NCBI RefSeq assembly: GCF_000238295.3
Contig: NZ_AHCD03000032.1
Coordinates: 62,001-126,000, forward strand
Direction: 5' to 3'
DNA: 64,000 nt
Source: Pseudoalteromonas rubra
Lineage (GTDB): Bacteria; Pseudomonadota; Gammaproteobacteria; Enterobacterales; Alteromonadaceae
In this document: positions 60,850-64,000 of the stretch, piece by piece
How the letters are laid out: each line of letters starts with the position of its first letter
Numbering within the stretch: position 1 is the stretch's first letter
Notes under the pieces: model-generated
The model's input: only the letters and a program-made list of their open reading frames with translations
Told to the model about the DNA's origin: nothing
The model's database searches: none
Program-made: the position numbers and the translations under genes

Positions 60850-61811
60850 CTAGCTTTTGGAGTATTTGGGTCATTGTATTGACCTTGGCGTGTCTGGCTC
60901 TGATCTTTGGCTTGCTGCTTTGGAACCTGAAAAACTATGCAGGTGTTGAAGAAGGCGAAAGCTGTGGTCACGAGTTTGACGGAATCGAAGAACTAAACAA
61001 CCCACTACCAAAGTGGTGGACTTACATGTTCTTCGCAACATTTATCTGGTCCGTTTACTATCTTGCTGCTTACCCTGGTTTAGGTAACTTTGCAGGCTTT
61101 TTGAACTGGACAAGCTCTAACCAGGGCGTAACGTCTCTCGAGGAGTCTAAAAAAGCAATTGAAGAAGCCAAAGCAAACGGTCACTGGGTTCAACTTGATA
61201 AAGAGTTTGAAGCTGCTGACGAGCGTTTTGGTCCTATCTTCAAGGCTTTTGCTGAGCAAGACATCGAAACACTGGCAAAAGATCAAAAAGCACTTGAAAT
61301 TGGTCAGCGTTTGTTCGCGCAAAACTGTGCACAGTGTCATGGTTCAGATGCACGTGGTGCAATGAGCTTCCCTAACCTGGCAGACAATGACTGGTTGTAC
61401 GGCGGTACACCTGACAAGATCAAAGAAACACTGCTGCAAGGTCGTGTTGCTGCGATGCCTGGTTGGCAGGATGCACTGGGTGACCAGGGCATTAAAGAAA
61501 TGACTGCATATGTACTGGGTTTGTCTGGCCGTAAAGTAAACCAAAAAGATGCGGATGCTGGTAAAGCGAAGTTCGCAATGTGTGCGGCTTGTCACGGTAT
61601 GGACGGTAAGGGCTCTGTTGCTCACAACCTGCCATTTGGTGCGCCTGACCTGACTGACAACATCTGGTTGTACGGTGGTTCTCAACGTGCTGTTGAAGAA
61701 ACACTGCGTCATGGCCGTGCTGGTGTCATGCCAGCTTGGAAAGATATTCTGGGTGAAGACAAAGTACACCTGCTTACAGCCTATGTGTACAGCCTCTCTC
61801 AGGAGAAATAA
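60846..61811 (+). CDS. ccoP: Cytochrome c oxidase cbb3-type, subunit III (di-haem cytochrome c)
   Basis: The 321-residue subunit has two N-terminal membrane helices (about 7-28 and 58-80) with the HEFDGIEELNNPLPKWW motif between them, then two haem c domains with sites CAQCH (about 158-162) and CAACH (about 243-247). It takes electrons from soluble cytochromes and passes them to CcoO. A terminator follows. Confidence 0.97.
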   Translation: MTSFWSIWVIVLTLACLALIFGLLLWNLKNYAGVEEGESCGHEFDGIEELNNPLPKWWTYMFFATFIWSVYYLAAYPGLGNFAGFLNWTSSNQGVTSLEESKKAIEEAKANGHWVQLDKEFEAADERFGPIFKAFAEQDIETLAKDQKALEIGQRLFAQNCAQCHGSDARGAMSFPNLADNDWLYGGTPDKIKETLLQGRVAAMPGWQDALGDQGIKEMTAYVLGLSGRKVNQKDADAGKAKFAMCAACHGMDGKGSVAHNLPFGAPDLTDNIWLYGGSQRAVEETLRHGRAGVMPAWKDILGEDKVHLLTAYVYSLSQEK

Positions 61812-61840
61812 TCGAATAGATTATAAGTTTATTTAAGATC

Positions 61841-61870
61841 AAAAAAGCCTCCAATCGGAGGCTTTTTTTT
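61841..61870 (+). terminator. Intrinsic terminator after ccoP
   Basis: AAAAAAGCCTCC-AATC-GGAGGC is followed by eight T, 30 bases after the ccoP stop. It separates the structural genes from ccoH and ccoI, which may be made at lower level. Confidence 0.96.
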
Positions 61871-61929
61871 AGGTATTTAACCCCAAATAAGATAGAATAT
61901 TGCCACTGAAATTAAGCTGTTGAGTCGTT

Positions 61930-62421
61930 ATGAACCCTACTCCCTGGTATAAGAATTTTTGGCCTTGGTTTTTAATGTTTTTTCCGCTGGTTACCATTAT
62001 TGCCTGCGTTTTCTTAGTGATTTTTGCCGTCGGTAATGGCCCGGACATGGTGGTCGACGACTACTACAAAAAAGGCAAAGCCATTAACCTTGAACTCAGC
62101 AAGTTCGATAAAGCTAAAGCCTTGTATTTACATGGTGATCTTGATGTCACTGAAGACAGAATCAGCTTTACTTTCACCAAAGGTGATCACAGTAAAGTCA
62201 ATGCACTGAAAGCGTCTTTTTATCACCGCACAGTCAAGAAATACGACTTTGAAGTCACTCTGCTGGCCAATGCCGCTGGTGAATTCACTGCCATTCTGGA
62301 TGAGCCACATTATGGCGCATTCACTGTTTTTCTAGAACCCATGGACCAAAGCTGGAAGCTAAAAGAAAAGCTTCAGTTACCCACTGCACAGAAAGTCGCC
62401 ATTTCTCCAGAATATAAGTAG
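61930..62421 (+). CDS. ccoH: CcoH (FixH-like) cbb3 oxidase assembly protein
   Basis: The 163-residue protein has one membrane helix (about residues 13-34, after PWYKNFWPW) and a periplasmic FixH domain. The PDMVVDDYYKKGKAIN motif (about 39-54) is typical. It helps to assemble the oxidase and its copper centre, together with CcoI. ccoG, often upstream, is not here. ccoI starts five bases later. Confidence 0.93.
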   Translation: MNPTPWYKNFWPWFLMFFPLVTIIACVFLVIFAVGNGPDMVVDDYYKKGKAINLELSKFDKAKALYLHGDLDVTEDRISFTFTKGDHSKVNALKASFYHRTVKKYDFEVTLLANAAGEFTAILDEPHYGAFTVFLEPMDQSWKLKEKLQLPTAQKVAISPEYK

Positions 62422-62426
62422 ACACT

Positions 62427-64000
62427 ATGACAACCAGTTGTTTTCATTGTCTGGAGCCCGTACCGCCGGGGTTTTCTGCTCACGTACAATTTGAAGGCCA
62501 GCCGCAGCCTGTCTGCTGCACTGGCTGTCAGGCGGTTGCCGAAACCATTCTAGCTCAGGGCATGAGCGACTATTACAAATTTCGAACCGACAGTGCAGGT
62601 AAAGTCGAAGAGCTGGTTCCGGAACAGCTAAAAGAGCTGTTGAGTTATGACAATGCCGAAATACAGCAAGACTTCGTCAGTCAGCAAGGCGAGTTGCAGG
62701 AAGTATTACTCAGTGTCGAAGGTATTAGCTGCGCGGCCTGCGCCTGGCTCATTGAAAAACAGTTACTTGGACTGAAAGGCGTTGCGCGGGTTGACGTCAA
62801 CACATCAACACACCGAGCCATGATTTTGTGGCACCCAAAGCAGTGTAAACTGAGTGATATTATTAAGTCACTGCATCAAATTGGCTACAAGGCCTACCCT
62901 TTTCAGGCCGACGACGAAGCCGCGCAAAAGCAAACTGTCGCTAAAGCCTATTTACGCCGGCTAGGTGTTGCGGGCCTCATGACCATGCAAGTCATGATGT
63001 TTGCGTTTGCCATGTACTTTGGCATGTTTTCCGGTATGGAAGACAATTTCGAGCAGTATTTCCGATGGATCAGTTTGTTTTTAGCCTCCCCGGTGATCTT
63101 CTACTCGGCCATGCCATTTCTGACCAATGCTATTAAAGGGCTCAAAGCCAAACAGCTTAATATGGATCTGCCCGTCTCACTGGCCATCTTTGGTGCATAC
63201 GCTGCGAGCTGCTATGCCACGGTGATGTCTGTGGGCGAAGTCTACTTTGAATCCATTTGTATGTTTACCTTTTTGCTTTTGCTCGGTAAATATCTGGAGT
63301 TTCGGGCCAGGCTGAAGGCCAGCGAATTTACTGCGAACTTGCAAAAACTGTTACCGCTGACCGCGCGTAAATTATTGCCCGATGGCGAACAAAAAATCGT
63401 TGCTGCTAAAAGCTTGCAGCTAAGCGATCAGATTATGATCAAGCCCGGTGAAACCATCCCGGCTGATGGCGTATTAATCTCTGGCTCTACGACCGTTGAC
63501 GAATCGATGATGACGGGTGAACACTTACCTGTGAAAAAATATCAAACTCATCAGGTCTATGCCGGCACCATCAACCATGATGGCGTGATCACTATTGAAA
63601 TCAACAAAGTTGGTCAGAATACGCTACTTAATCAAATCATAAAGCTACAACATAATGCTCTGACAAAGCGCCCGAAAATCGTCGAAGTCACAGATAAAGT
63701 GGCACAGTGGTTTGTCGCCTGCTTATTGATTTTCGCCTCAATCACAGCGGTTGCCTGGTACCAGATAGATCCCCCCCACGCTTTTTGGGTTACCATTTCC
63801 GTGCTAGTTGCAACTTGCCCTTGTGCACTCAGTTTGGCAATTCCGACAGCATTAACATGTGCCGTAGCAACACTGACCCGTAAAGGGATCCTGATTAAAG
63901 AAAGCCATGTACTTGAAACTGTGCCTAAGCTGACCAGAATGGCGTTTGACAAAACTGGTACTCTTACCGAAGGACGTTTCTCTATCGAATCAATCAGCAT
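62427..64000 (+). CDS. ccoI: Copper-translocating P-type ATPase CcoI (FixI), 3' part outside the window
   Basis: 524 codons are in the window, open to its end. An N-terminal Cys-rich domain (CFHC and CCTGC, within residues about 5-37) precedes the heavy-metal domain with GISCAACAWL (about 104-113). Membrane helices follow. The actuator motif TGEHLPVKK, the metal-binding CPC (VATCPCALSLAIP) and the phosphorylation site DKTGTLTEG near the end are all present. CcoI supplies copper to the cbb3 oxidase. It starts at ATG 62427, after ccoH. The frame is undisturbed to the last base. Confidence 0.95.
   Translation, partial: MTTSCFHCLEPVPPGFSAHVQFEGQPQPVCCTGCQAVAETILAQGMSDYYKFRTDSAGKVEELVPEQLKELLSYDNAEIQQDFVSQQGELQEVLLSVEGISCAACAWLIEKQLLGLKGVARVDVNTSTHRAMILWHPKQCKLSDIIKSLHQIGYKAYPFQADDEAAQKQTVAKAYLRRLGVAGLMTMQVMMFAFAMYFGMFSGMEDNFEQYFRWISLFLASPVIFYSAMPFLTNAIKGLKAKQLNMDLPVSLAIFGAYAASCYATVMSVGEVYFESICMFTFLLLLGKYLEFRARLKASEFTANLQKLLPLTARKLLPDGEQKIVAAKSLQLSDQIMIKPGETIPADGVLISGSTTVDESMMTGEHLPVKKYQTHQVYAGTINHDGVITIEINKVGQNTLLNQIIKLQHNALTKRPKIVEVTDKVAQWFVACLLIFASITAVAWYQIDPPHAFWVTISVLVATCPCALSLAIPTALTCAVATLTRKGILIKESHVLETVPKLTRMAFDKTGTLTEGRFSIESIS

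Overview
This window looks like a stretch of chromosome from a marine gammaproteobacterium of the order Alteromonadales, most probably Pseudoalteromonas or a close relative. That is inferred from gene content and order (trxB-aat-bpt-infA-clpA-clpS-cspD, a monomeric Icd, mnmA-hflD-purB, FabY, ccoNOQP followed by ccoH and ccoI), not from a database search. Genes are densely packed on both strands. I found no rRNA, tRNA, CRISPR array, insertion sequence or prophage.

Layout. 1-3145: a chemoreceptor gene interrupted by one in-frame TAG, preceded on the same strand by an orphan betaine-type binding protein. 3345-3536: a 63-residue peptide gene with a leader ending in Gly-Gly and a core in which cysteine recurs every eight residues; it looks like an unpartnered RiPP-type precursor. 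3560-6570: a secreted MsrA-thioredoxin-MsrB fusion and a secreted M17 aminopeptidase, divergently transcribed. 6771-10767: a tightly overlapping pyroglutamate salvage operon (pxpB, pxpC, two DUF969/DUF979 membrane proteins, pcp). 10937-13978: asnB and pssA converge on one terminator.

14237-28759 is a housekeeping block. It groups the N-degron pathway (aat, bpt, clpA, clpS) with infA, trxB and cspD, then icd, rluE, mnmA-hflD-purB, the ribosomal oxygenase roxA and a GNAT gene. roxA sits directly behind an intrinsic terminator, which suggests attenuation or controlled read-through. 28743-29177 is a small conserved gene of unknown function.

29343-39882 is a ten-gene chemosensory operon: a receptor without a ligand domain, CheY, a STAS protein, CheA, a membrane receptor, two CheW, CheR, CheB and an EAL-domain protein. 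It has no CheD or CheZ and probably feeds an output linked to c-di-GMP. 39911-43043 is the lipoprotein-release transporter lolCDE. 43212-51358 holds a SulP anion transporter, a LysR regulator divergent from formaldehyde-detoxification genes (frmA, frmB), the ketoacyl synthase fabY, a GlxA-like AraC regulator and a GreA-type factor.

51437-57566 is the least explained part: a 1015-residue lipoprotein, an outer-membrane beta-barrel and a 637-residue lipoprotein on the minus strand, with a strong terminator just before the barrel's ribosome-binding site. I recognise no known system here and treat it as a candidate new envelope module. 57783-64000 is the cbb3 cytochrome oxidase locus (ccoNOQP, ccoH, partial ccoI) with a divergent small lipoprotein that may be a copper or oxidase accessory. 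ccoG is absent from its usual place.
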